Positions 12,282 through 26,649 of a stretch of 64,000 nucleotides of DNA are shown one piece after another. Source of the stretch: Trichoplax sp. H2 (lineage: Eukaryota; Placozoa; Uniplacotomia; Trichoplacea); contig NOWV01000220.1 in assembly GCA_003344405.1 (NCBI GenBank), forward strand, positions 48,203-112,202, written 5' to 3'. The translations under genes and the position numbers were made by a program. Numbering within the stretch: position 1 is the stretch's first letter; the number at the start of each line of letters is the position of its first letter. The notes under the pieces are model-generated. The model saw only the letters and a list, made by a program, of their open reading frames with translations, was not told the DNA's origin and made no database searches.

Positions 12282-15200
12282 CTAACCTCCATCCCTTATT
12301 CGTTTAGCTTCTGCATTCAATAGTTCAAAGTTTCGCGATGTGTCTTCGGTGACTGCATCAGAATTATCCACGTTTTCTATAATGGAGAATATTCTGTTTA
12401 AGCACGAAAGCATTTACGCCTTAAAAGTGATAAGTTAGAATTTTAACAAGTTATAGAATAACCGTCGCTTAAAATTCTAGAATTGATTTCGTCTGCTTTA
12501 GCTTTCGCTGCATAAGCCAGTGTTAATTCATTGTAATCCATAGCTACGTAGTACAGATCCTATGAAGATATATATTCTTTTACTTTTAGCTTGATTAGCC
12601 TTTTATCGTCATAAAAAAGCATTAACTATAAGCTTTTTTGATTAGAATTCTGTCTTTGCTATATATCTTTACGCAATTACAGAAATTACTGTCAATACAA
12701 ATTGCCACCAATAACTGTAGTAGTGCTTACCATAAATAATTCTCTGTTTTCTAACCGATCGGCTACGTAGAACGCTTTTTCAAAACTTTTTCGTCTAACA
12801 GTAGATCGGCGTTAATGGTATTGTTAAAGGATTTGATAGAGCTTAATGTTCCAATAGTAATTATTATATTAAATTTAATTTATTTAGTTTAAAATGAATA
12901 GTACCTAATAAAATTGTCGAATAAGCGTTGTAGTAGTCCTTCTACAATTTGTTTAAATTCGTCAGCAATTTTTACATGTAAAGTTTGCTTTGGATTATAA
13001 AAGGTACCGATTGCGCTGTCAATTAGTACTATAAAATAATTTAGGATAATTATATCAGCTTTATCAAATATTGAGAAATAGATACCATAATTAAAGTTTA
13101 TAATACAGTAATTATGAAATAAACTAGAAACAGATTTTAAGTGAATATCCTTACATTCACTGTCTTCGTCCAAATCGTTCTTAAATATCTCATTACAGAT
13201 AGCCATCAAACATGAAAAGCATATGTGACCTTCTCTATTCCAGTCAAGATTGGATAATATGCTGACGGCCTATAACGGTGTATTTATATATTTAGAAAGA
13301 AATTATTACAATAATTGCATCTATAAGTTATAGTGTAATCCAATTTTTTCTTAAATGCAAGCCGTTAGATAAATACCTCTTCATATTGATTTTGTTTTAG
13401 ATACTCATTTGTAATTTCGATAGGTCCTAGACGTCCATTATTAAAAACCCCAATTTCTAGCCGTAAAATGGCAATTGGTCCTCTATTAACAAATATTTTA
13501 CATATAAAAGTTAAAATTGCGTAGCTTTAATGACAGGATTATATTTAGGAGAATCGAACTGGGTAAAATTATGAGAATTATACTTTGATAGAACAAGAGC
13601 AATATCAATGTAAGATTTAAAACGCTCATTTCCTTGACCAAGTAAACTTGTATCTGGTGACCATGTAACGGATACAAGATGGACTGGAGGCCTATTGAAC
13701 ACAGTAGCCGATAGCAAACAATTTAGTCGCCATAATACACATTTAAAATAAAAGCATCGGCAAGTGCCCTTAAATTTAAGCCAGTCTTAGTGAGATTGTT
13801 ATCAGTTAACTTAATTCAAGTTGACTTACACCAAATACTTAGCAAGATCTAAATGATTCAGTTTCATTGGTTCCTCAGTTAACATATGAATTGGAAATTC
13901 GGATAGGGCTATATCGAATAGCTAAAAAATAACTGATGTTAGCGAATAGATCAAAGTATATAATTGCTGTTCATTAATAATATAGTACAGTAATTATATT
14001 AGGCTCTACAGCAGAGGTTAAGTTTATTTGTAATATTATAAATGGAGTATGGTGATGATTAAGATAGATTTGTAGAATTTGATTAGAAATATTTATGATC
14101 GATTCTTATATTTTTTTAACCATTAATTGCCACTATAAATTTTATACGCATAAGTCAAAGTAAAGCAAATATTATATTTGAAATCAAGCTATTTCCAAAT
14201 AGTTACAGCAATCCACAATATGGCACATAGGCAACTTTTCTACTAAGAAGGATCAAGCAGATAAAGCTGAATTATCATAGTATAAATTGACAATTAACTC
14301 GTATGTAAACCTGAAAATCGCCGGCATCATTGGCCACTATAAAAATTATATCGTCCCAGTGCCACTGGATATAAATTGGATGATCCTTATAATTTAATCG
14401 TAAATTTTTCAATATGGCATTTTAATCGTTATAAAATAGCATGTTATAAGCCTTAGAGTAGGTCTATAAGTCTATTTTGGAATTATCTCAGATATAACCT
14501 TACCACAGCAGATTTTGTTGCCGATTTGCTTTCACAATTTTCATCATAACATACCTGTAACAAGTTCGTTAGAAAAACTTTTCATTATATGCTGAAATTT
14601 AATATCATATAATATTGCATAAATAAGTAAATCTTACGATAGTTCCGTCATTACAACCAATAATAAATTTGTCTTCTGCATGATTGGGTTGACAGCAAGT
14701 AACAAAACCTATATAAGAATTGTTAAAATATGCTTGCCCAGGATGGTACTCACAGTAATCTAATATAATATTTGATAAACGTGCATTACCGGGAACAGAA
14801 ATTTTATTTGAGACTGAAAAATTTTCCTAGAATAAGATTTAGATTCGAGACAGATAAATTGATCAATATTAAATGAAGGATAATTCATACATTTTCCCTA
14901 TCCTAGGTAATATATCTTACCTCGTCCTTACTAAGGTCATTTATATGTCGTTCTATAATATTTTCATCAGCTTGTGTTTCCATTGTGATAAATTGATCAA
15001 ATTTTACAGCACTAAATTAGAATATTCCTTCGTCAGATTATTTATCAAGTCAAACATGAATTCGATGCGTAATACTAAGCATGTAATTTCATCCTTTAAA
15101 AACATAAAACTAAAACAATAAGATTTATGGATATAAAAATACGGAATCGCTAGCTAACATACCTAAAATATACACTCAGAGGATTACCAATAGTTCGATA

Positions 15201-17706
15201 CGTACGAGTAATTTGTATCGGAGGCTGAGAAGATCTGATTAAGAGTTATATGTTCTCTTGATCAGTTCCATTGTAAAATATTTATGTAATGAATAGTGCT
15301 AACATTACAATCTATTGTACCTATTAATGGAGCCTGCAATTATGTTCTCTTGATGTGTGGTAACATCGTTATGAGCTCGAGAATTATAGTCGGGAGATGG
15401 CCACCATACTATAAACTATTTGATAAAATCCATCACAAATACATTTTTAACATTAAGGAGTTTATTATATCTAAGTTTCTTACAAACTAGCGTATAGTAT
15501 TGGAAATAAGATGCTTATTATGCCTTTGTTAGAATTACCCGGTCTTTAGTCACATTCACAGATAGTTTGGGTTTTACTCCGGCTGGTTTTCCCGGATTAT
15601 AATCTTGAGATAGGAATTGGCACTTGAGAAAATTGGATTAGACGAATGTATAACATATGTGTTATTTATAACGAACGACTAATGTACAAAATGATATTAA
15701 TCTATGTCAATCAAGTTAATTGAGTATGAGTTAATGCTTTTATTACCTTGGGATCAAATGCTGATAATTTTTCAAGTTTTTTCATCTCAGTTACACACTT
15801 GTGAAGTACCAGTGTTAACTTCGATTTATCGACGTGTAGAATTAGCAAATAATCATTTCCAATGCTAACTAAAGTATAATAATAAATAAATCTGTGTGTT
15901 AAAGATGTCATCATTACACTTACGATACTGCTTTTGGTAGCGTAGCCATACGCTGGTAAGCATTCTGTATTAGTAATTACGACTATTATCACCTACCATC
16001 GCTTATTTGGTCTCCATGTAATTTACTGACTAAGGTTTTATCGATTAAAATCTGTTCAACATCAGGGCAATGTTGAGCAGTTAAGAACGATATCATAATC
16101 CCATTGCTCAAGATTACCTAGAATCCATGTTGAGTAAATTGTCATAAAAATAAAGAAAGATTAACAATTAGAATTTGCTAATCATAAAGTAATAAAAATA
16201 TTTTTACTACTAGTCCGGTTGAATTAACCACTTATTTATTATTCTTCGTTATAGTATCAATAAATGAAATGTTTAAATCAATCTAAATAATAAACTTTGC
16301 AAATGTTAAATAATTGCAAAGTAATTTAGCTATGCATTTATAGCATAAGTGAATATAGGTAATATTCAAATCGATTGTATGGATTGTTTGTAATTAATAT
16401 TAATACCGCTTTAACTTACTAAAATTAGATGATCGCTTCTCCAATGAACGTGAACGGGTTGATGGTTTGCCATGAGTTCCTACAAAACAATGAAAAATAT
16501 CGATAAACCATAACAGCATGATCATTTGCAGGCCATTCATCATATAATATATGATCGTAACTAGACTTGTTTTAATGTATTGCCATGATGACTTTCCATG
16601 TACTATATGATACAATTATTAAGTTAAATATAAGGCTCTAGCTTTTTATTACTCAAGAAAAATCTACGAATATAGGTAATGGATATATATGATAATTCAG
16701 GTTTCCTGTGCTCGCGTCTCGTTGTACTCGCTCAACATTCATCTCTTCTGATTAACTAGCAGTTGGCTTTCTGATTGTGTTATAACTGATAAATAATCCA
16801 CTTGACGCAAGCAAATAATAATATAAGCAAATATTTAAAAGGTTTTTACCAGTGATTCTCTTAAGTGATCTCTGATTTTTTTCCCCTGACTTTTAAGAAA
16901 CCAGGTTATGTCTCGACCTACATTTACAGTAAGACCAAATCAATCATTTTCACAGGTAGATAGACGTGAAGTATGTATATGCGAGTTTAAGTAGATAATA
17001 ATTTCTCAATTATTTTAATTAAGCCAACGGTTCTTACTCTCTGCCCAATGCCTTCTATAATCCAGATACGATTCATCTGATTGACCTTTAGCGGGAGTGA
17101 TACATAATTATTAAGTAACATTCAATTATCATAGTAATATATTTTTGATATATTTATGTATAAATTAAACGCAAGCTGAAATATCGACTAGGCCTTCTTT
17201 ACATGTGAGTAATGATTAAGCTACAGATGATCGACGATCAGAAGTAACTCTAGTTTTTAAACTGGCAGATTGGCATTAATTAATAGTGAAGCCATCCTAG
17301 ATAATCTTTACTCTAGAAAGGTTTACTTTACAGTAGATTCAGTAAATTGTTTCTATTTTAAAGGATAAGAATATTTAATTCGAAGAATTATCTTATCCAA
17401 TTAGCGCCGCAACTGCAAAGTTGGGAATGCTACAAGATGAAACACCTTGTGGTATGAAAACTATAACTATCAGTATCCAATACTTTTAGTAGGCTATTTA
17501 ATCATCATTAACGTTATACGATTCTTGATGCTCCGGTATTTTCAAATGACTGCAATTTTATTATCAGTCCTAATTATTTGAAGATATTAATATCTGATAA
17601 ATCTTTACCTGAGCTCTTATCATGATAATAATGAATCCCTGTCGTAAGGCCTATAATGAATTGATGATGTAAACACCGCTGTGAGTTATCGACCAGAAAT
17701 AATGCT
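12282..17706 (-). CDS. WDPCP: WDPCP (Fritz homologue), planar cell polarity and ciliogenesis effector
   Basis: Member of the CPLANE group (with Inturned and Fuzzy) needed for ciliogenesis and planar polarity. Exons 5'-3': 17706-17677 (tentative), 17638-17609, 16917-16850, 16479-16420, 16117-15993, 15930-15747, 15622-15539, 15415-15321, 15234-15163, 15011-14921, 14826-14638, 14554-14504, 14385-14311, 13921-13830, 13691-13584, 13524-13377, 13269-13155, 13028-12905, 12794-12731, 12559-12463, 12376-12282. Phases agree throughout, giving about 665 aa plus an unplaced start exon; vertebrate proteins are about 745. Motifs I recall from vertebrate WDPCP: GIHYYHDK, RDITWFLK, EQILIDKTLVSKL, KKLEKLSAFDPK, FIVWWP, FIIGCNDGTI, LFDIALS, NRGPIAILRLEIGVF, AVSILSNLDWNREGH, IGTFYNPKQTL, SFEKAFYVADR, and RIRDGG at the stop. 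Uncertain: the initiator, the 38-bp intron at 17639-17676, the exact acceptor near 15930, and the 59-bp intron at 13525-13583. Confidence 0.92.
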
Positions 17707-18515
17707 CTAATCAAAGTATCTTTTCTATCATAGTTATCATTTTCGGCTTGACTAATAAGTAGCTTTATTGCAAGCACTCTATTCTACTGTGTGCCCTATT
17801 TCTTCGTTACTAAAAATATCATGATTACTAGAATCAAAGTTATTACTCATAGTTAACAGAACCGTATTTTGAAGATTTATCTCGACTGTATTAAGGATAC
17901 ACTTTCACTGTAATTGACGATGTATACGAAATAGTAATCCATCTGATGAAAGCTACGCAAATATACAGAAACTATTAGTTCTCAGATTAACAAAATACTA
18001 TTCGGTTTTGTTGGTATACAGATCGTACACTGTACACTAATTAATTTGTGATTACGATTTCCAGCTTTCGATGTAGAAAATGTATCAATCAAAGTAATTT
18101 AAGTTATCGCAGTTTGAAGAATATTATCAAAATTGACTTACTAGATGCTAAACAGCGCTGACTCCAGACAAATAAATTGGCTAACAACGATGCCATACTA
18201 AGAATTATAATGGTGGTTACAATGTTGAGCTATCTAAGCCAATTCGATCATAACAGTTATTATTTACTCAAATTTTCGTAAATAACGCATTGATGTTGAT
18301 GATTTACGTCAAACAGACTTAAATACTGTTCACTATTCGTATGTATCTATCGCTAGTACGTCGAAAGGAATTTATATACGCTTTAGAATATAGAAAATGG
18401 CAGTTGATTGCGTATCGCTAGTTGCTAAGCTATAGTTAACGGTGTATCAATTGAATTGAGTCATTTTTCATAAAAATGATTCAAATACGTAAAAAATAAC
18501 GGTATTGGAAGAAGT
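17707..18515. other. Intergenic region upstream of WDPCP
   Basis: About 0.8 kb that should contain the WDPCP promoter and its initiator exon, which I could not identify. The open frame at 17574-17777 is mostly antiparallel noise, except that its 3' part overlaps the real exon at 17609-17638. No repeat or RNA gene is seen before the tRNA at 18516. Confidence 0.5.
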
Positions 18516-18587
18516 GGCTCAGTGGTCTAGTGGCATGATTCGCGCTTTGGGTGCGCGAGGTCACGGGTTCGATTCCCGTCTGAGCCC
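18516..18587 (+). tRNA. tRNA-Pro, anticodon TGG
   Basis: A 72-nt cloverleaf. The acceptor stem GGCTCAG pairs with CTGAGCC. The D-arm region carries the A box TGGTCTAGTGG. The anticodon stem CGCGC/GCGCG encloses loop TTTGGGT, placing anticodon TGG at 18548-18550. The T arm contains B box GGTTCGATTCC. There is no intron, and the 3' CCA is not encoded, as expected for a nuclear gene. Confidence 0.97.
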
Positions 18588-18599
18588 ATTCGGGTATAC

Positions 18600-18606
18600 T
18601 TTTTTT
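18600..18606 (+). terminator. Pol III terminator of tRNA-Pro
   Basis: A run of seven T residues 12 nt after the tRNA 3' end, followed by another T run at 18608-18612. This is the usual RNA polymerase III stop signal. Confidence 0.9.
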
Positions 18607-18612
18607 CTTTTT

Positions 18613-19670
18613 AAAAATTGGTGTATAATTAATTAATTAATTTTATTTCGTAGCTTTCTCGATGTTGTTGCCCTCTGGATTGAGATAGAATAGCTGAATA
18701 AATATTGGTAAAGAATTGCGGAGCAGACCTCTTTGTACTTGATTGAGTTGTAGCTCACAATAGGATAACGTCTTATCTGGTACTGCAGAAATGATCATTG
18801 CTATTTAAATATTGCTTATTTACTAGACTTCAATAACGTTTTAGAAACTATAGAAAAGATATGGAACAGCAAAATCGTGATCAGATCATGACAGCAACTT
18901 AATCGATATTCTGATGCAGAAATAATCTGTTCCATAATTTATAAATAGAGATGATGATTTATCAGAGAAATCTAAGCATCTCTCTGTACACTTTACATTC
19001 TACTTTAAGTAAGTCAATTTTAGGGATGCAGTGATCCTCTATTTTCCACTTCAATGCCAAAAATTACAGAGCAAATAGATGATGAGCTCAGCCTTGTCTC
19101 TACTTATACTGTACCACACAATTAATTTTTAAGGAACAAATATGCTCCTAACATTATCGAACATAATTTCAGAAGTTACTTAGAATTGCATCTAATTGCT
19201 ACACATCTTTGTCCAATGCTAAAGTTATTCCTCCTATATCGATTCTTTGTTACACTTTTTGTTCGATCAAAAATGGTACTATTATATTATCAAAGCCAAA
19301 AAAATTCGCATTTCACTATTTTATTAATCATTTGTTACTTTATTAAAAGTCAAAACGTAAATCATCATTACAGCACTATACATGCAATTTATGATATTGC
19401 TACAAATATTTCACGTCAAGCAAAACTTTAATTTTTTAGCTAAATATTTGTAAGCGATGACAAACAAAATCGAAGGTAGTGCTGATATACTATTCATTTC
19501 TTGATATAGAGTAGAGCTTGCGCGTAAACATAAGAATCCAATTTTGAAAGTATTTCAGCCATATAATTAGAAGCTCAATTTAATAGCTCAAGGCGTTATA
19601 TGAGGAGTATATAATACAAGTAATTTAACAGTAAGGTTAAGCGTACAATTAGAAGCTTATATTAGCTTAA
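18613..19670. other. Intergenic region between tRNA-Pro and the GHITM 3' end
   Basis: About 1 kb of AT-rich sequence that probably includes the GHITM 3' UTR at its right end. The open frame 19186-19431 shows no recognisable domain. Confidence 0.55.
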
Positions 19671-22493
19671 CTATCGTCTTCTAGAGCCGCCACCAGCAGC
19701 TAAGATTGTTGCAATGCGTATAAAGATATTGATGATATCCATGTAAACACCGATTGACCTATTCACATTTAAAAAATTGCCGATCAACAATAGTACAAGT
19801 AGGACGTATTAAAACACGATTTAAATTTTACGTACTCATTGATAGGATCATATTTGACCGGATGATATAAAGAGTGTGTCTCGGCCTTTTTGACCAGTTT
19901 TTGTGTATCGTAAAGAAGTAATCCACCAAATACGAGTAACCCACCGTATAATGAAATAGAATACAAGCCAGCGCCAAGCATGCCAGTTGCAGGGATGAAA
20001 GCAGAGCCTAAAATAACATGATGCAATGGTAAAAATATGTAAACTCGTCGCATGTTAGTCTACTGTACACATTTAAGGTATCGCTTTATAATTTCAAAAT
20101 ATATATATATATATGTCGCCCTACCAATCGATGCCATGCAAACGCCTCCTAAAGCCAAGCCAAGTGGGCCACCCCAAGTCAAGAATTTTTCGCTCGGCGC
20201 ACAGGCAGCGATCATGGATAAGCCACCTACTACACCGCCTGTTATAGCGGCTGCGCGCATTAACAAAGGTCCACCCATGAACATTAGTGGAGAAAGCACA
20301 AATCCTATAGTACCAGTATGAACAAGCCAAGCAAGATGTTTGGTATTCAATAGTCCTTCCTGGTATGGCATCGATTGGCATATATAAGCGGTGCCAATCA
20401 TTGCAGCTAAGCTGCCACCGATAGCCTACAGTAAGAATTAGAAAGGACATATAGAATAAATGCATTATAGCGTTTTTCTATGAATCTACACTATACGGAA
20501 ACTATCAGTGAGACGAACTTGAAAAAAATCTTATAAAAACTATACAAAAATATTATACTTTTGACACAATAAGTTGATTTCCTAGTGTCTACTATTGGGA
20601 AGCAGTTAACAGAAATGTTCAAGGTAGTGTACTAAGTACCAATGGTACGATTAGCTAGTTTGAACGTCTAATTAACTACTGTACATAATTGTTACGGTAA
20701 TCTTACCAAGAGTGGGTTTGCTGTCATAAATTTGTATGCGAATCTCGTCCGGTACAGTGATGCAGCAGATGCTGCTGTTACTCCTAGTCCAACCATCAAG
20801 TGGCCGTAGCTAGCCTTAATACGATCACGAACATATTGCGGCCAAATCCTGGTCATAGTAAAACGTTGGAATGTTTTAAATATTTTTAAAATAATTTACT
20901 GGATGTCTAACATCAACTGATTATTATTTTATAAGGTGTAAAAAACTAAAATCCTATCAAGATTTAATATACAGAATACTAAATTCCGACGGTCGTACTT
21001 TTCTTCTGTGGCTTAAATGCAGTACACTATCGAATATAATTCCCAGTAAAAAGTGTCCAGTACGTATATACGGGTATACTATAGTTAGTTTTGAATTGAA
21101 CCATTTATTCTTTATTACTAATAACTAAAACTATAAAGGACGTAATTGTAGTAGCATTCTGTAATAAATGCAGTGCTCAATAAACGCAGTTCTGCATCTT
21201 ATCACTGATATAATATTATACTCTGTAAACAATAAGCTGGTTGGGATACATATAAATTACCGTACGTATAAAATTAGTTATCGATAGAGAGACAAGACCA
21301 TGACACGGATTACTCGATTAATTTGGCAATTTATAGTATGGTATGCTAGACCGTTTACATACTTATTGTGAACTAATGTAGGTCTAAGGACTTACGCCAT
21401 TTTATCGATTGCTCCAATCTGATTTGATAATCCCAGTCCGTAGTAGCATAATGCTCCAATACCTGCTGCACTGGCACCTGCCACTGCCAATAGTCCATAC
21501 TTTCCAGCTAGATTGAAGGAAAGAGAAGTTAGTACTATTCGATCATCAATAGTATAGGCGTTATAATTATCCATTATTTTTTAACGGGTGCAGTAGTAAG
21601 CTACTAAATATGAAGAGTAAATGAGTATGGAAATTCAACAAGTTGATATCAATAAAAGACGTTCTGTTTCATACATTTATTGTACGGATATTTTTTTAAA
21701 TTTTACCAGCGATTTTAGGATTTCTAGCTTCCAGCCCAGTCTACTTAACTTATAATAAGATATGGACACTACATCAGATTACTATTGATAATTTCTGTAC
21801 TTTTCTACTAACACAGTCCATGAAGCATAAATGGAGTATGGATGACGTAATATTGCGGCTTCATGAAGTGTACTATACGACGTATGCGAGATATCATTTG
21901 ATCAGGCATCCATCCCAGGCAGGTTGTAGAACTACATTAAATAGTAAAATCCCGAAAATGAATGTATTTCGATTTTGTTTAAATTATACATTTACTTTGG
22001 GTTACTACGTTCCGCACGTATTGATAATAACAAGTAAATGTTCAGTGGGAAATGACGATTGACCAAGAGATCAGACAACAAACGTTGTGTCCATCTGTGG
22101 TAGTTTACAGTACTTCAGGGCTATGAATTGTTATGAGTTTATGATCACTGGTAGCTATTCATTCACCATTTTAAGCGATTCAACGGATGATCAGGAAAAT
22201 GGATGCAAAGGTACATAAAATGACGAACAAGAGTAAATTAATTCCGTTTTCTTTTCTATCGATAGATAGAAAATCAACCAGCCTACGTATCACTTACATG
22301 ACGCAAAAGCGCTCTCTTCAGACGCAATTTTAGTTCTACGAACAGCTCTTTTAAGAGTACTGACACGACTTCTTGAGGTTACATTGCGAGCTGGAACCAG
22401 TCGAGTTTTTAATTGAGAATTGCGAATTGCATAGGCTGAGTTGGAAAACCCAGTAAATCTTGTTAACTTGACGACACGAAAGATTGTCGACAT
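19671..22493 (-). CDS. GHITM: GHITM / TMBIM5 (MICS1), mitochondrial Bax-inhibitor-1 family membrane protein
   Basis: Six exons, 5'-3': 22493-22298, 21507-21396, 20848-20707, 20425-20125, 20007-19836, 19758-19671; all phases agree and give 336 aa (the human protein is about 345). The N-terminal 65 residues are rich in Arg, Ser and Thr with almost no acidic residues, fitting a mitochondrial presequence. The mature part has the family's hydrophobic spans and characteristic strings: GALCYYGLGLSNQIGAI, IWPQYVRDRIKASY, NTKHLAWLVHTG, MGGPLLMRAA, CAPSEKFL, LLLYDTQKLVKKAE and KYDPIN with its conserved Asp. Family role: inner-membrane protein affecting cristae structure, cytochrome c retention and cation exchange. 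ATG 22493-22491 is chosen over an upstream in-frame GTG (22499). The C-terminus GGGSRRR is basic, as in vertebrates. An (AT)n run lies in intron 4. The gene is divergent from the first GST. Confidence 0.97.
20099..20114. repeat. (AT)8 microsatellite in GHITM intron 4
   Basis: Uninterrupted AT dinucleotide run between exons 4 and 5, only 10 bp from the exon 4 donor. Confidence 0.9.
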
Positions 22494-22557
22494 TCTCACG
22501 AAAAATGGAGGAACACTGCGTAACGTAGACTACGCATGACTGACTTCACTCTCGAAC

Positions 22558-22617
22558 TACAGTGTACAGTGTACAGTACGTATTGTAACAAATACTGTAC
22601 TGTACACTGTACTGTAC
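22558..22617. repeat. Imperfect long inverted repeat made of TACAGTGTACAGTAC words
   Basis: The left arm (about 22558-22585, TACAGTGTACAGTGTACAGT...) and right arm (about 22590-22617, ...ACTGTACTGTACACTGTACTGTA) can fold on each other with a few mismatches around a short loop (TAACAAA). It lies 65-125 bp upstream of the GHITM start codon, in its promoter or 5' UTR. Confidence 0.7.
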
Positions 22618-23321
22618 TTGTATTAGTAAAATCATTGAATCCGAATCCAATCTTGAGGATAAATCTTTCTTCAGTACAGTACACTATAAGATGCTATCCT
22701 CCGGAGTATCTTCAATTATAATAGTGCTCTTTAGCAGTGTACATCTCTCTCTCTAAGCTTCTTAGCTATTATATTCCCTGATTTTGTACTGTAACTGTCT
22801 CTGTATTCTCGGTTTGTCTTATAATAAACCTCATTAACCTATCTGCCTTCGTGTTTACTGAACCCGAAACGTTACAAAGTACAGTAGAGTAAATATTCAT
22901 CATGACTGTATGATGTATAGTACTGGGTAGGGGATGTGGAAAATAAATTAGGCAGTCTATCATTTTCTATTCATTTCCACTCGACGTTATGACTGAAAGC
23001 GTATACCATACTGTACAAAATCAACCAAGCAGCTAACAGACAGTATGAACACATCAATGTTGATAAAATAAGAATTTTGGACATCATGTCTTCCATAGAA
23101 CTTAGGAACTCGTTTACGACAGGGATATACTAACCATCAATTAACTATTTATTGATCATAGCATAATGGTGCTATGCAGACAACAGTGTCCACTATACTG
23201 TACACGTACACTCCAGGTAATACTCCTGACTTTTCTAGAAAGATCGACGTAATGACTGATATTGTACTGTATGTACATTCGTCTGATGATTAAGGCTGAA
23301 GTTAACAGTGAGTACAGAATC

Positions 23322-23335
23322 ATACTGTACAGTAT
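23322..23335. repeat. 14-bp perfect palindrome ATACTGTACAGTAT
   Basis: Self-complementary sequence overlapping the start of the 91-bp tandem duplication. Part of the same GTACTGTAC/GTACAGTAC word family. Confidence 0.85.
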
Positions 23336-23510
23336 CAGCCAGATGCCGAATTCAAACTCAAACGTCCAATTCATCAATCAGGTTATTTGCAAATCGTGAA
23401 AGCTTTAAGACCCTGAGGTACAGTATCAGCCAGACGTCTAGTTCAGACTCCAACGTCAAATTCGCAATTTAGGTCATTTGCAAATCGCGAAAGTTTTTTG
23501 GAGAGCGTGA
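23327..23510. repeat. Two-copy tandem duplication, 91-bp unit
   Basis: Copy 1 is 23327-23417 and copy 2 starts at 23418. Both begin GTACAGTATCAGCCAGA and share AACGTC(C/A)AATTC, GGT(T/C)ATTTGCAAATCG and GTGAAAG/GCGAAAG blocks in the same order, ending near CTGAG/GTGAG. Non-coding, within the GHITM-GST intergenic region. Confidence 0.8.
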
Positions 23511-23770
23511 GATTGGTACAGAAAGCATATGCAAGCGCAAGACAACCATTATCTTGTGGAGTGGCCAATGAGAGCACGCTTCTGATTGTCATGTGACCCG
23601 TCTTGAGCACGGGTCAGCGTTTTGATACCCCAAAACGTTAAGGTCAAACCATGGAGGTTACTGTCATAATAAGAACAACAACAAATACGCGTCATACTTT
23701 TCACCTCATAATGATATAACATGACACGTTGGCTGTACAAGTAATTGCACTGTCATGCTGTTACGGCCCA

Positions 23771-23822
23771 CAGTACTGTACAGCAATGTGCAGTACAATG
23801 TACTGTACACCGTACAGTACTG
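23771..23822. repeat. Hairpin with perfect 11-bp arms upstream of the first GST
   Basis: CAGTACTGTAC (23771-23781) and its exact complement GTACAGTACTG (23812-23822) flank a 30-bp loop that itself contains TGTGCAGTACA and TGTACTGTACA words. It ends 130 bp before the GST start codon. Confidence 0.8.
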
Positions 23823-23931
23823 TCTTCAGTCAAAGTCAAATAAGTACCGACTTGAACCTTTCATTATTCCATTTCGGCCTGCTTTTGCTAGAGCTATTAA
23901 CCCGTTCAATAATTGACAGTATTTAGTCTGA

Positions 23932-25940
<2,009 letters not shown>

Positions 25941-26273
25941 AGAAGCTGTTTCGTAATAGTGTCTACTATTTTCCTAGAGGATGATAGTTATGTAGGGTAA
26001 ATTCAATTTTTAAACTATGCAATAATCAATTTTCCACAGCTTATTGGTTATTGGTATCCTGAGAAAGACACTCGTATATGCTTTAATCGAATTCAGCATA
26101 CCTTTTGAGGGTTATCATAGTTTTTGTTGCATTTTGAAATCTCTTTAGTAAGGTTGCCCGTATTAATGGATAGCTGCTAGATAGTATATTTATTACCTTT
26201 GGTAACGTAAAGTAATATCTTTATGTGATTTTGTATTAGGCACTATTACATAGCCAGCAAAAATTTGCGAGTA

Positions 26274-26279
26274 AATAAA
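26274..26279 (+). terminator. Candidate polyadenylation signal of GST copy 1
   Basis: First clear AATAAA after the stop codon at 25940, about 335 nt downstream. Usage is not demonstrated. Confidence 0.4.
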
Positions 26280-26628
26280 CAGCAATTCATCATCAAATGT
26301 AAAGTGTGAAAGAGGACTTGATTACACGATCGCGTCGGGTTTCGAAACACATTGTAGTTTACTGGGTATAGTGTGCTAGAGAGAACAGCCATGCTTCACT
26401 TAAACAAAGTACCACTGATATAAAATTGTTTAAAGGTGAAATAAGTTCGATTGGAAACCATTACAAAAATTGTTGACGCTTTGTATGGAAACAACTGAAA
26501 TAAGGTGTCATGTCGAACTGTTGAAGTCTGTAGCTGCTGCGCAGCGATGCTCAAATAACCTTGGTTAAGACGGTGCTATCAGCTTATGAAAAGAAGGATT
26601 TTTACGTCTGCATTTTATATGATACTGT

Positions 26629-26649
26629 ATTCTGTACAGTGTACAGAAT
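26629..26649. repeat. Inverted repeat ATTCTGTACA-G-TGTACAGAAT
   Basis: Perfect 10-bp arms around a single G, 506 bp upstream of the start codon of GST copy 2. The surrounding TACTGT/AGTACT words extend the partial symmetry. Confidence 0.85.

Noticed and set aside
16400-16615. Minus-strand open frame of 71 codons
   Set aside because: It overlaps the WDPCP exon 16479-16420 in another frame; the WDPCP frame matches the family on both sides.
20052-20321. Plus-strand proline-rich open frame of 89 codons
   Set aside because: Antisense to GHITM exon 4, whose glycine/alanine-rich membrane segments give a proline/alanine-rich shadow.
22558-22617. The palindromic cluster as a microRNA precursor
   Set aside because: The stem is built of a repeated low-complexity word and mismatches are uneven. 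Similar words recur in several promoters, which fits a DNA-level element family better than a single small-RNA gene.
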